Part shown: piece after piece, positions 56,777-64,000 of the stretch
How the letters are laid out: each line of letters opens with the position of its first letter
Numbering within the stretch: position 1 is the first letter of the stretch
From: Desulfospira sp963664655
GTDB taxonomy: Bacteria > Desulfobacterota > Desulfobacteria > Desulfobacterales > Desulfobacteraceae
DNA length: 64,000 nt
Reading direction: 5' to 3'
Assembly: GCA_963664655.2 (NCBI GenBank)
Contig: OY761554.1
Coordinates: 2,976,001-3,040,000 of the forward strand
Made by a program: the position numbers and the translations under genes
Notes under the pieces: generated by a model
The model's database searches: none
Told to the model about the DNA's origin: nothing
What the model saw: the letters and a program-made list of their open reading frames with translations, nothing else

Positions 56777-59650
56777 ATGATTCCATTTGATAAGTTAAAA
56801 GATCTTATTGACGGGGACCTTTATCTGGATCTTTACAGGCGAAGGCTTCTGTCCACCGACGGGAGTATTTTTGAACAGATTCCGGCTGCTGTGGCATACC
56901 CCAGAACCACCGAAGACGTCCGGGCCATTGTACTGTTTGCCAGAGACCACGGCCTTCCCGTTCATGCCCGGGGGGCAGGCTCCGGGGTGTGCGGGGCATC
57001 CCTGGGCCGGGGGATCGTGGTGGATTTTACCACATATATGAACCGGCTCAAGCACCTGGATGTGGGAAACCGCTGGTTTGAGTGTGAGCCCGGGTACCGC
57101 ATGGGCGAGCTTCTGGCCGCCTTAAAGGGAACAGACCTGTTTTTCCCGCCGGACCCGTCATCCGGAGAGTATGCCACGTTCGGGGGGATGGTTGCCACCA
57201 ACGCCTCCGGGGCCCATTCGGTGAAGTACGGGAATGTGGGCGATTACTGTCTGGACGCCACCATTGTTCTGGCAGACGGGCAGGTGGTGACCCTGTCCGG
57301 GGTGAGGGCTGTTGAACGGGAGGATCTGTCCCCTCAGTTTCAGGCGCTTCATGATTTATATACCCGGAATGCCGGCCGGATCCAGTCGGCCTATCCCCCG
57401 GTAAGGCACAATTCAACCGGGTATAACCTGCGGCACATGGTGGATGAAAACGGCCGCCTGAATTTGACCCGGCTTTTCAGCGGTGCCGAAGGAACCCTTG
57501 GGATCGTCACCCGTCTTAAGTTCTCCCTTAGACAAAAAAACAAGCATGACATCCTGATCGTGGCCTATTTTAAGGACATTGTCCCTTCGGCCCGGGCCAC
57601 CCAGCAGATTCTTCCCCTGGGCCCGTGCGGGATTGAGATCATGGACCGGTCGCTGCTGGACCTGGCCCGGCAGCGGGACGATCACCTGGACCGGCTGCTG
57701 CCCGGCGGGGTGGAGAACCTGCTGCTCATTGCCTTTGACGAAGCCCTTCAGGAGACCTGCCGGGACAAGGCACATGCCGTTAAACAGATTTTAAGCAAAG
57801 AGCAGACCATAGGGGATATCCATATTGCCTTTTCAGAACAGGAAAAGGCCGGGTTCTGGAGCATCCGGAAGGCTGCCGTTCCCATCCTTTATAAAATGAA
57901 AGGTAAAAAAAAGGTATTGCCCCTGATTGAAGATGCCGTGGTGCCCACAGACCGGCTGGTTCCCTATTTTGAGGGGATTTACCGGATTTTGGGGGAGCTT
58001 AAGGTTCAGTTTGTGGTGTTTGGCCATATTGCCAAGGGCCTGCTTCACACCAGGCCTCTGTTAAATTTGAAAACCCGGGAAGACACGGCCCTGTTAAAGA
58101 CCATTTCCGACCGGATATTTGAGCTGGTCTATTCCCTTGGCGGCGCCATATCCGGGGAACACGGGGACGGCCGGATCCGAAGCGTCTATATAAGGGATCA
58201 GTATCCGGATATTTTTCCTTTATTTGAACGGGTAAAAGATATCCTGGACCCGCTAGGACGGTTCAACCCTGACATTATCACCGGCGCCCAACCGGATCCC
58301 CCGGCAGGGACGGTATCAGAAAATTACCGGTTTGCGCCCTTGCGGTATGGGGAGGCATACCGGGCCAAAAACCCCTATGGGAAGGTGTTGTTCCCCCCCG
58401 GGGACCTGGTCCTGGAAATTGAGAAATGCCACGGCTGTTCCAAGTGCACCACCGTCACCCATGCCACGCGAATGTGCCCGGTATACAAGGTATTAAGAGA
58501 TGAAGCCGCGGCCCCCAAGGCCAAGGCCAATATTCTGCGCAGCCTTGTTTCCGGAAGGATGGGGGCCATGGACCGGCATGTGTTTGCCCGGGGCCTGTTT
58601 CATGTGCTGGACCACTGCATCAACTGCGGCTCGTGCAGCCATGAATGCCCCTCAGAGGTGGATATCCCCAAAATGGTCCTGGAGGCCAAAGCCGCCTGCA
58701 AAAAACGGTTCGGCGTGACCCTGGCCGATCGGATTCTGACATCGGCCCGGCAGGGGGAAAGGCTTACCCGGCCTTTTTCCGGGCTTGCATCCGGGGCCAT
58801 GGAGAATCCGGCCTTAAGGCGTCTGGGCGAAAAAATAGCCGGGATCAGCGCCCAGCGGACCATTACTCCTTTTGCCGCCAGGCCTTTGAGTAAAAGACTG
58901 GCCTTAAATGATGGCCAAGCAGTGCCCCGGGTTCTTTACTTTGCCGGATGCGATGCCTCCCTGATCCGGCCGGAAATCGGGGAAGCGGCGGCCAAAGCCC
59001 TCCGCGCCGCAGGGTTCAGCCTGGTGTTTCCCCCGCAGGACTGCTGCGGCCTGCCCATGATCTCCAAAGGCATGGGGAACAAAGCCCTTAAGACGGTTGA
59101 AAAGAACCTGTCCCTTTGGCTGGACCAGGCATTGGCCGTGGACCACATCGTCACCACCTGCTCGTCCTGCCTGCTGTCACTGACCCGGTACTGGGCCTGG
59201 TTTGCGGATTCAGGGCAGATCCGCCCGGACAGCCGGAAAGCCTTAGCCCTGAAGATTATTCAGGAAAAAACCGTTCACATCTCACGCCTGCTGCTGGATC
59301 ACCAGGACAGCCTGAACCTGAAATCCGTCAATCTGTCCGTGGCCTACCACACCCCCTGCCACCTCAAGGCCGGCCCCCATGCAGCCAGTTCCGTCAGGCT
59401 CCTTGAGGCCATCCCCGGGCTTGTCCTGGACAACATGACCTGCCATTGCTGCGGCATGGCCGGCACCTGGGGCATGATGGCCCAGAACTATGATTTGAGT
59501 AACCGGATCGGATTGGATCTTAAAGAATGCCTGAACCGTTCTGCGGCCCTGGCCGGGGCCACGGACTGCCCGACCTGCCGCATGCAGATGGCGTCTTTTT
59601 CAGACAAACCCGTTCTTCACCCGGTTGAGATCCTGGCCAGGAGTCTTTAG
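56777..59650 (+). CDS. FAD-binding / 4Fe-4S D-lactate (or glycolate) dehydrogenase, GlcD-GlpC type fusion
   Basis: 957 aa from the ATG at 56777 (a TTG two codons earlier also fits). Residues about 1-530: FAD_binding_4 (VAYPRTTEDVRAIV, HARGAGSGVCGASLGRGIVV, GGMVATNASGAHSVKYGN) and FAD-oxidase C domain (GGAISGEHGDGRIRS). About 550-640: two 4Fe-4S motifs, CHGCSKCTT...MCP and CINCGSCSHECPSEV. About 715-945: two CCG domains (DCCGLPM, CHCCGMAGTWG). Such fusions oxidise D-lactate or other 2-hydroxyacids and feed electrons to the quinone pool or to sulfate reduction. Divergent from the LarA-like gene. Confidence 0.92.
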   Translation: MIPFDKLKDLIDGDLYLDLYRRRLLSTDGSIFEQIPAAVAYPRTTEDVRAIVLFARDHGLPVHARGAGSGVCGASLGRGIVVDFTTYMNRLKHLDVGNRWFECEPGYRMGELLAALKGTDLFFPPDPSSGEYATFGGMVATNASGAHSVKYGNVGDYCLDATIVLADGQVVTLSGVRAVEREDLSPQFQALHDLYTRNAGRIQSAYPPVRHNSTGYNLRHMVDENGRLNLTRLFSGAEGTLGIVTRLKFSLRQKNKHDILIVAYFKDIVPSARATQQILPLGPCGIEIMDRSLLDLARQRDDHLDRLLPGGVENLLLIAFDEALQETCRDKAHAVKQILSKEQTIGDIHIAFSEQEKAGFWSIRKAAVPILYKMKGKKKVLPLIEDAVVPTDRLVPYFEGIYRILGELKVQFVVFGHIAKGLLHTRPLLNLKTREDTALLKTISDRIFELVYSLGGAISGEHGDGRIRSVYIRDQYPDIFPLFERVKDILDPLGRFNPDIITGAQPDPPAGTVSENYRFAPLRYGEAYRAKNPYGKVLFPPGDLVLEIEKCHGCSKCTTVTHATRMCPVYKVLRDEAAAPKAKANILRSLVSGRMGAMDRHVFARGLFHVLDHCINCGSCSHECPSEVDIPKMVLEAKAACKKRFGVTLADRILTSARQGERLTRPFSGLASGAMENPALRRLGEKIAGISAQRTITPFAARPLSKRLALNDGQAVPRVLYFAGCDASLIRPEIGEAAAKALRAAGFSLVFPPQDCCGLPMISKGMGNKALKTVEKNLSLWLDQALAVDHIVTTCSSCLLSLTRYWAWFADSGQIRPDSRKALALKIIQEKTVHISRLLLDHQDSLNLKSVNLSVAYHTPCHLKAGPHAASSVRLLEAIPGLVLDNMTCHCCGMAGTWGMMAQNYDLSNRIGLDLKECLNRSAALAGATDCPTCRMQMASFSDKPVLHPVEILARSL

Positions 59651-59887
59651 GCCGGGGCATATAAAAAAGAAATCCATGCTGCCAAAGAAAAATACAGGGA
59701 CCGGATTCAGGTCCTTGCCGGAATGGAAATTGAATTTTCCCCTGAGGCCGTTTATCCAAGCCCCTGGATTATCCGGCAGGCGGAACAGATGGGAATTCCC
59801 ATGGTGTTAGGATCGGATTCCCACACGCCTGAGACCCTTGGCCGGTATTTTGACAGGGCAGGGGACATCCCTAACAAAAGCACTTGA
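59651..59887 (+). pseudogene. 3' remnant of a PHP-family (histidinol-phosphatase-like) gene
   Basis: Directly after the TAG stop of the dehydrogenase, in the same frame, 78 codons translate to PHP-phosphatase C-terminal sequence: VLAGMEIEFSPEAV, then GIPMVLGSDSHTPETLGRYF, the HisJ/HisK-type metal-binding end. There is no start and no N-terminal two thirds, and its stop falls inside the 3' end of the convergent Amt fusion gene. Best read as a gene remnant left by deletion. Readthrough fusion is much less likely. Confidence 0.7.
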
Positions 59888-62800
59888 CGGCGTTTAAATC
59901 TTTATCTTTTTGGAGCAGGCGTGTCATTTCGCTGCTGCCAAGGGGCCTGGAATAATAGTAACCCTGGATCAGGCCGCAGTTCATGGATTTGAGAACTTCA
60001 AGCTGTTCAGCGGTCTCAATGCCTTCGGCAATCACGTTAAGGTTCAGGTGCCGGGCCAGGGTGATAATGGTTCTGGCGATTTCAAAGTTTTCATGTTCGT
60101 CATTGATCCCGTTGACAAAGGATTTGTCCATTTTCAGGTTGTCTAAGGGGAAATTTTTCAGATAAGCCAGAGAAAAGTATCCGGTTCCAAAATCGTCGAT
60201 AGAAATCTTGATGCCGATGGTTTTGAGCCGGTTCAGGTGGCCGATGACGGATTCAGGTTTTTCAATGACCGCGCTTTCCGTGAGTTCAGCCGTCAGGTAT
60301 TGGGCATCAAGCCCCGTGGTTTCAAGGGCGTTTTCAATGATTCGTTCCAGGTTGTTGTGGGCGGCAAACTGCTGTACGGAAATATTGACGCTCACGCTGA
60401 GCTGATCCGCCCCCGGGATCTGTGTCTGCCATTGTTTCAGCTGGCGGCAGGCCGTCTCAATGACCCATTGGCCAATGGGATGGATCATTCCGGTATCCTC
60501 TGCAATGGGGATGAAATCAGACGGGGGAATCAGTCCCTTTATGGGATGTTCCCACCGGATCAGGGCTTCAAAACTTTTAACGACCTGGGTCTTGGCACAG
60601 ACAACCGGCTGGTAATAGAGGGTAAACTGGTCCCGCTCCAGGGCTGATTTCAGGTCGTTCTCCAGCAGCAGGGCATCCCGGGTCATCCGGTCTAACTTCC
60701 GGCTGAATACTTTAAACCGGGATTTGCCCGTGGTTTTGGCCCGATACATGGCAATATCCGCATCCCGGATGATATCCTGGGACCGGCTGTACCGATTTGT
60801 ATTCAGAACAATGCCGATACTGGCGCTGACCTGGACCTCGTTGCCTTCAATGCTAAAGGATCTGGCCGTGTCGTCCCGGATCCGCCGGGCAATGGTCACG
60901 ATTTCCTTGGCGCTGCCGATATCTTCCAAGAGGACGGCAAATTCGTCTCCGCCAAGCCTTGCCACCGTATCCACCGAGCGGACGCAGCCAAGAAACCGCT
61001 GGGCCGCTTTGATCAGAAGGTCATCCCCGGCGTTGTGGCCCAGGGTGTCATTGACCCATTTAAACCGGTCAAGGTCAATGAGAAGCACAGCAGATCTCAA
61101 GTGTTCACGGCGCTGCTGCCGTTTAAGGGTGTGCCGGAGCCGGTCTAAAAACAGGATCCGGTTGGGAAGCCCGGTCATGCTGTCGTAAAAAGCCTTCCGG
61201 TAAAGCTGATTTTCCAGGGCCTTTCGCTTGGTCACATCCTGATACACATAAAAAATACCCTCGATCAGGTTGTTGATAAAAATCGGGAACCCCAACAGGG
61301 AAACCGGGATCAGTTTGCCGGATTTGTGTTGGCGCCGGGTCTCTTTTTCCACGGTTTTTCCCGAGAGAATGGTCTCCCGGATGGTGGCCATTTCAAAATT
61401 AAGGCTGTCCGGTACTATAATGTCTTCGGGACAGTTTCCTGTAGCGTCTTTGGCCGAATATCCGAACAGGGTTTCAAACCCCTTGTTGGCCCGGGTGATC
61501 AGGCCGTCCCCGTCCGTGAGAATGACGGCCTGGGGCGAGCCGTCAAACAGCTGCTGGAACCGTCCCCCCATCTGCTGCAGGGCATCCATCATTTTGTTGT
61601 ACCGGGCGGCAATGACCCCGGTTTCCGTAAACGGGTCCACCGGGACCCGCAAAGACAGGTCCCCGGTTTTTTCCTGGAGCTGCATGACATGGAAAAAGTC
61701 GGCGGATTCAGTCCTGGCACCGTGTTCGGAAATATTCAGGCCGATTTCCTCCTCTTCATGGGAGACCCGTAAGGGGGTCATCCGGTTGATCTGCCGGATA
61801 ATGAAAAAGGGAATGACAAAGGCTACCACAAAGGCGGCAAAAATGCCGGTTGCCTGGATCCCCAGCTGAGCGGCGAAGGAAAGCCCGGTTCCCAGAACCT
61901 GGGAATCACCAAACAGGGCAACGGCCAGGGTCCCCCAGATCCCGCAGGCCAGGTGCACCGGAACCGCGCTCACGGCATCGTCAATTTTAAAGTAAAGGAG
62001 CAGTTCGTCCACCCCAAGGCAGACCCCGCCGGCCACCGAGCCGATCAAAGCGGCCTCCGGGGTGCTGACACAATGGCAGCAGGCCGTGATGGCCACCAGG
62101 CCGCCCAGTGCCCCGTTAATCAGGAATGAAATTTTAAATGTCCGGAATATCAGGAATCCCAAGGTAAGGGAAACGGTGGCGCCAAAGGCCGATGCAATGA
62201 TGGTGTTGACAATAATGGCCGGGACCTGTTCATTCATGGCCAGGGTGGAACCACCGTTAAACCCTATCCATCCGATCCAGAGCAGCAGGGTGCCGAGAAC
62301 CGAAAGGGGCAGGTTGCTCCCGCAGATGTCAATGGGTTTGCCGTCGGGCAGGAACCGCCCCTGTCTGGGCCCAATGACAATCAACACCGCCAGGGCGGTC
62401 CAGCCCCCCACGCTGTGGACCACGGTGGAACCGGCAAAGTCAATAAATCCGGAAGCCCCCAGCCAGCCGGCCGGGTTCCCGGTGTCAATGCCGTTCCAGG
62501 CCCAGTGGCCGAAAAAGGGATAAATGAAAAAGGAGAGCAGGATGGCCACTTGCAGGTAAGATGAAAATTTGATGCGTTCGGCCACGGCCCCGGAAAAGAT
62601 GGTGGTGGCCGTGCCGCAGAACATGGTCTGGAACAGGAAAAACGAGATCAGGTGGAAATTATGGCCAAATTCCGGCAGAAAGTGGGTGGTGCCCACAATC
62701 CCTGAATTTGAAAGGCCAAACATAATGCCAAATCCCACCAGCCAGAATCCAATAACGGAAAGGACAAAATCCGCCAGGTTTTTGATGGCCACGTTGATGC

Positions 62801-62912
62801 TGTTTTTGGGCCGGGTAAGGCCGGACTCAAGACACATAAATCCGGGCTGCATCAAAAAAACCAGCACGGCCGAAACAATGACCCAGAGGTTATCCAGGAG
62901 GGAACTTCCCAT
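59871..62912 (-). CDS. Ammonium transporter-like domain fused to PAS-GGDEF-EAL
   Basis: 1013 aa. Residues about 1-400 are a complete Amt/MEP/Rh fold: MQPGFMCLESGLTRPKNSIN is the Amt entry motif, and the twin-His positions are kept in STVVHSVGGW and PVHLACGIWG. A HAMP-like linker (about 410-460) and PAS (465-580) lead to GGDEF (ARLGGDEFAVL, intact) and EAL (FEALIRWEH, ELTESAVIE, IDDFGTGYFS, VIAEGIET, all intact). It can in principle make and break c-di-GMP in response to ammonium. No glnK lies beside it. Confidence 0.93.
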   Translation of the reverse strand: MGSSLLDNLWVIVSAVLVFLMQPGFMCLESGLTRPKNSINVAIKNLADFVLSVIGFWLVGFGIMFGLSNSGIVGTTHFLPEFGHNFHLISFFLFQTMFCGTATTIFSGAVAERIKFSSYLQVAILLSFFIYPFFGHWAWNGIDTGNPAGWLGASGFIDFAGSTVVHSVGGWTALAVLIVIGPRQGRFLPDGKPIDICGSNLPLSVLGTLLLWIGWIGFNGGSTLAMNEQVPAIIVNTIIASAFGATVSLTLGFLIFRTFKISFLINGALGGLVAITACCHCVSTPEAALIGSVAGGVCLGVDELLLYFKIDDAVSAVPVHLACGIWGTLAVALFGDSQVLGTGLSFAAQLGIQATGIFAAFVVAFVIPFFIIRQINRMTPLRVSHEEEEIGLNISEHGARTESADFFHVMQLQEKTGDLSLRVPVDPFTETGVIAARYNKMMDALQQMGGRFQQLFDGSPQAVILTDGDGLITRANKGFETLFGYSAKDATGNCPEDIIVPDSLNFEMATIRETILSGKTVEKETRRQHKSGKLIPVSLLGFPIFINNLIEGIFYVYQDVTKRKALENQLYRKAFYDSMTGLPNRILFLDRLRHTLKRQQRREHLRSAVLLIDLDRFKWVNDTLGHNAGDDLLIKAAQRFLGCVRSVDTVARLGGDEFAVLLEDIGSAKEIVTIARRIRDDTARSFSIEGNEVQVSASIGIVLNTNRYSRSQDIIRDADIAMYRAKTTGKSRFKVFSRKLDRMTRDALLLENDLKSALERDQFTLYYQPVVCAKTQVVKSFEALIRWEHPIKGLIPPSDFIPIAEDTGMIHPIGQWVIETACRQLKQWQTQIPGADQLSVSVNISVQQFAAHNNLERIIENALETTGLDAQYLTAELTESAVIEKPESVIGHLNRLKTIGIKISIDDFGTGYFSLAYLKNFPLDNLKMDKSFVNGINDEHENFEIARTIITLARHLNLNVIAEGIETAEQLEVLKSMNCGLIQGYYYSRPLGSSEMTRLLQKDKDLNAVKCFC

Positions 62913-62931
62913 AATTAATTATCCAAAAATA

Positions 62932-62993
62932 AGGGATCTGGGAGATGAGACTTGAGACTTGCGAAGGTCTGGCAGGTTATTCTCCAGATCCCT
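62932..62993. repeat. Inverted repeat AGGGATCTGG(G)AGA ... TCTCCAGATCCCT
   Basis: Arms at 62932-62945 and 62981-62993 enclose GACTTGAGACTTG, a word related to the GGGACTTGGG family at 16.4, 29.7 and 31.7 kb. Located 20 bp before the Amt fusion start, so it could also influence its expression. Confidence 0.5.
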
Positions 62994-63082
62994 CCTAAGT
63001 CCCCCGTGTCATAGCCCTGTCCTTTTAAACGAAGTTGCCGGCAGGCTTTCACATTTGGCCCTGCCATGGTGTTTGGGTTAAC

Positions 63083-63115
63083 AACAGGGGTTGCCGGTAA
63101 CGTGCAAACCCTGTT
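63083..63115. promoter_or_regulatory. AACAGGGGTTGC / GCAAACCCTGTT hairpin
   Basis: 12-bp arms with one mismatch and a 9-nt loop in the 400-bp spacer between the efflux gene end and the Amt fusion start. No T-run. Could be an operator or hairpin; nothing else gene-like lies in 62994-63315. Confidence 0.35.
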
Positions 63116-63171
63116 ATGGCTCTAATAAACGAGAAGGTATATCAGTGTTTTGGATAAGAAACAAGAGAGTT

Positions 63172-63316
63172 GAGGCGGGAAAACGGGGAAACAGGAAAAC
63201 AGGAGACAGAAGACCGGAAAACGGGAGGCCGGCGGCAGGATACCGGAAACCGGAGGTGGTTCCCCCAATGGATTGGCCATGTCCGGTCTCCTGTCCCCGG
63301 TTTCCGGTCTCCTTTT
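63172..63316. repeat. Purine-rich GGAAAACAGGAGAC tract with inverted CCGGTCTCC tract
   Basis: About 85 bases of GGAAACCGGAGAC-type words face TCCGGTCTCCTGTCCCCGG and TTTCCGGTCTCC. Same family as tracts at 5155-5365, 33351-33390, 35231-35320, 44431-44475, 54807-54838 and 56437-56520. It abuts the stop of the efflux gene and may act as its terminator-like stem. Confidence 0.6.
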
Positions 63317-64000
63317 TATTTACTGATCCGGCCGCCTCCCATGGTCTTGTACAGATTAATCAGATTGCTCAAAAACGCCTGTCTCAAAACGATTTCTCCC
63401 TGCTCGGCAGAAAAAAGTGACCGCTGGGCGTCAAGGACCGCCAGGAAATCGTCCACCCCATTGTCATACCGGGCCCTGGACAGGGTGTAGGCCTTTCGGG
63501 TTGCCTGCACCAGGGCGTTCTGGGCGCTGAGCTGATCTTTGTATGTTTTGCGGGCCGCCAGCTGGTCGGCCACTTCTTTAAATGCCGTCTGAATAGTGCC
63601 TTCGTACTGGGCCGCAGCGATTTTTTCATCCACCGTGGCGGCGTCCAGGCTCGCGTTAAGTCCTTCCCGGTTGAAAATCGGAATGGACAGGGCCGGGGAA
63701 AACGCCCAGGACCGGCTGTCCGAGACATTGAACAAGTTGGAAAGGCTCTGGCTGGCAAGGCCTAAGGAACCGGTCAGGCTGATGGTGGGATACAGGGCTG
63801 CCCGGGCCGCCCCGATATCGGCATTGGCCGCCTTGAGCCGGTGTTCTGCCGCCATCACGTCGGGCCTTGAAAGAAGGATACTTGAGGGCAGGCCGGCCGG
63901 CAGACTGTCCAGAAAAACAAGGTTGTCAATGGACGCTGTTGCATGGATCAGGTCCCGGACCCCCGGTCCTGAAAGATATACCAGGGCGTTTTCCGCCTGG
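63316..64000 (-). CDS. RND-type efflux outer membrane factor, C-terminal part (NodT/OprM-like; 5' end outside window)
   Basis: The frame stays open to the window edge, so the gene starts beyond 64000; the ATG at 63858 is internal. The visible part reads LPAGLPSSILLSRPDVMAAE, then HRLKAANADIGAARAALYPTI and SLTGSLGLAS, the signature of the NodT family of TolC-like trimeric channels, and ends with a coiled-coil hairpin (YTLSRARYDNGVDDFLAVLD). It would join an RND pump and adaptor to the outside; those genes probably lie upstream on this strand. Confidence 0.93.
   Translation of the reverse strand, partial: QAENALVYLSGPGVRDLIHATASIDNLVFLDSLPAGLPSSILLSRPDVMAAEHRLKAANADIGAARAALYPTISLTGSLGLASQSLSNLFNVSDSRSWAFSPALSIPIFNREGLNASLDAATVDEKIAAAQYEGTIQTAFKEVADQLAARKTYKDQLSAQNALVQATRKAYTLSRARYDNGVDDFLAVLDAQRSLFSAEQGEIVLRQAFLSNLINLYKTMGGGRISK

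Noticed and set aside
63091..63490. Rightward frames before the efflux gene end
   Set aside because: Products of the GGAAACCGGAGAC tract and the antisense of the efflux gene.

Overview
The window looks like chromosome from a GC-rich, marine-type sulfate reducer of the Desulfobacterales (Desulfobacteraceae-like). That placement is inferred, not proven. It rests on the many multidomain two-component and chemotaxis sensors, a PerR-like/KatG oxidative stress pair, PEP-CTERM proteins with the VPVPG variant, an FeS-flavoprotein lactate-type dehydrogenase and abundant intergenic palindromic repeats. No rRNA or taxonomic marker gene is present.

Layout. 1-8.5 kb: 3' part of ftsK, a chemoreceptor, an NHL-repeat protein, a PTS-EIIC/EAL fusion, UspA and a ModE-type regulator. 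8.5-31.7 kb: the centrepiece, a 23-kb divergent locus. Leftward run two pseudopilins, a PilM-PilN fusion, PilO-, PilP- and PilQ-like proteins, a PilT-like ATPase, a PilB/GspE ATPase with an MshEN (c-di-GMP binding type) N-terminus, and a GspF/PilC platform. Rightward run a PEP-CTERM protein, a beta-helix/PKD/dockerin-like protein, a cohesin-like plus double-dockerin-like protein, a PEP-CTERM-anchored cohesin-like protein, a DUF1573-like protein and five more pseudopilins. Both arms encode recognisable paralogs of the same pseudopilin, so they look like one machine plus its surface clients.

31.7-35.9 kb: a repeat-rich zone with a molbindin (mop), a full phosphoesterase and its truncated duplicate, a small DUF486 membrane protein, a MITE-like element with perfect 19-bp terminal inverted repeats and tandem 90-bp hairpin units. 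35.9-44.2 kb: a hybrid histidine kinase, a second chemoreceptor, perR-like and katG, with matching 7-1-7 operator-like palindromes in both promoters. 44.6-48.3 kb: rpsU, folC, tRNA-Arg(CCG), a glycosyltransferase and a methyltransferase. 48.4-64 kb: a VanZ-like membrane protein, a large hybrid kinase coupled to a periplasmic binding protein, a LarA-like protein, an FAD/4Fe-4S D-lactate (glycolate) dehydrogenase, a PHP-phosphatase remnant, an Amt-PAS-GGDEF-EAL fusion and the 3' part of an outer membrane efflux factor.

The strongest candidate for an undescribed system is the 18-31.7 kb core. It combines cohesin-like and dockerin-like modules, with PEP-CTERM anchors, beside a pilus/type II secretion machine that has seven oversized pseudopilins. 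The second is a family of structured intergenic repeats (arrays at 32.2, 35.4 and 56.5 kb and a relic at 44.5 kb) whose hairpins show compensatory base changes between copies.
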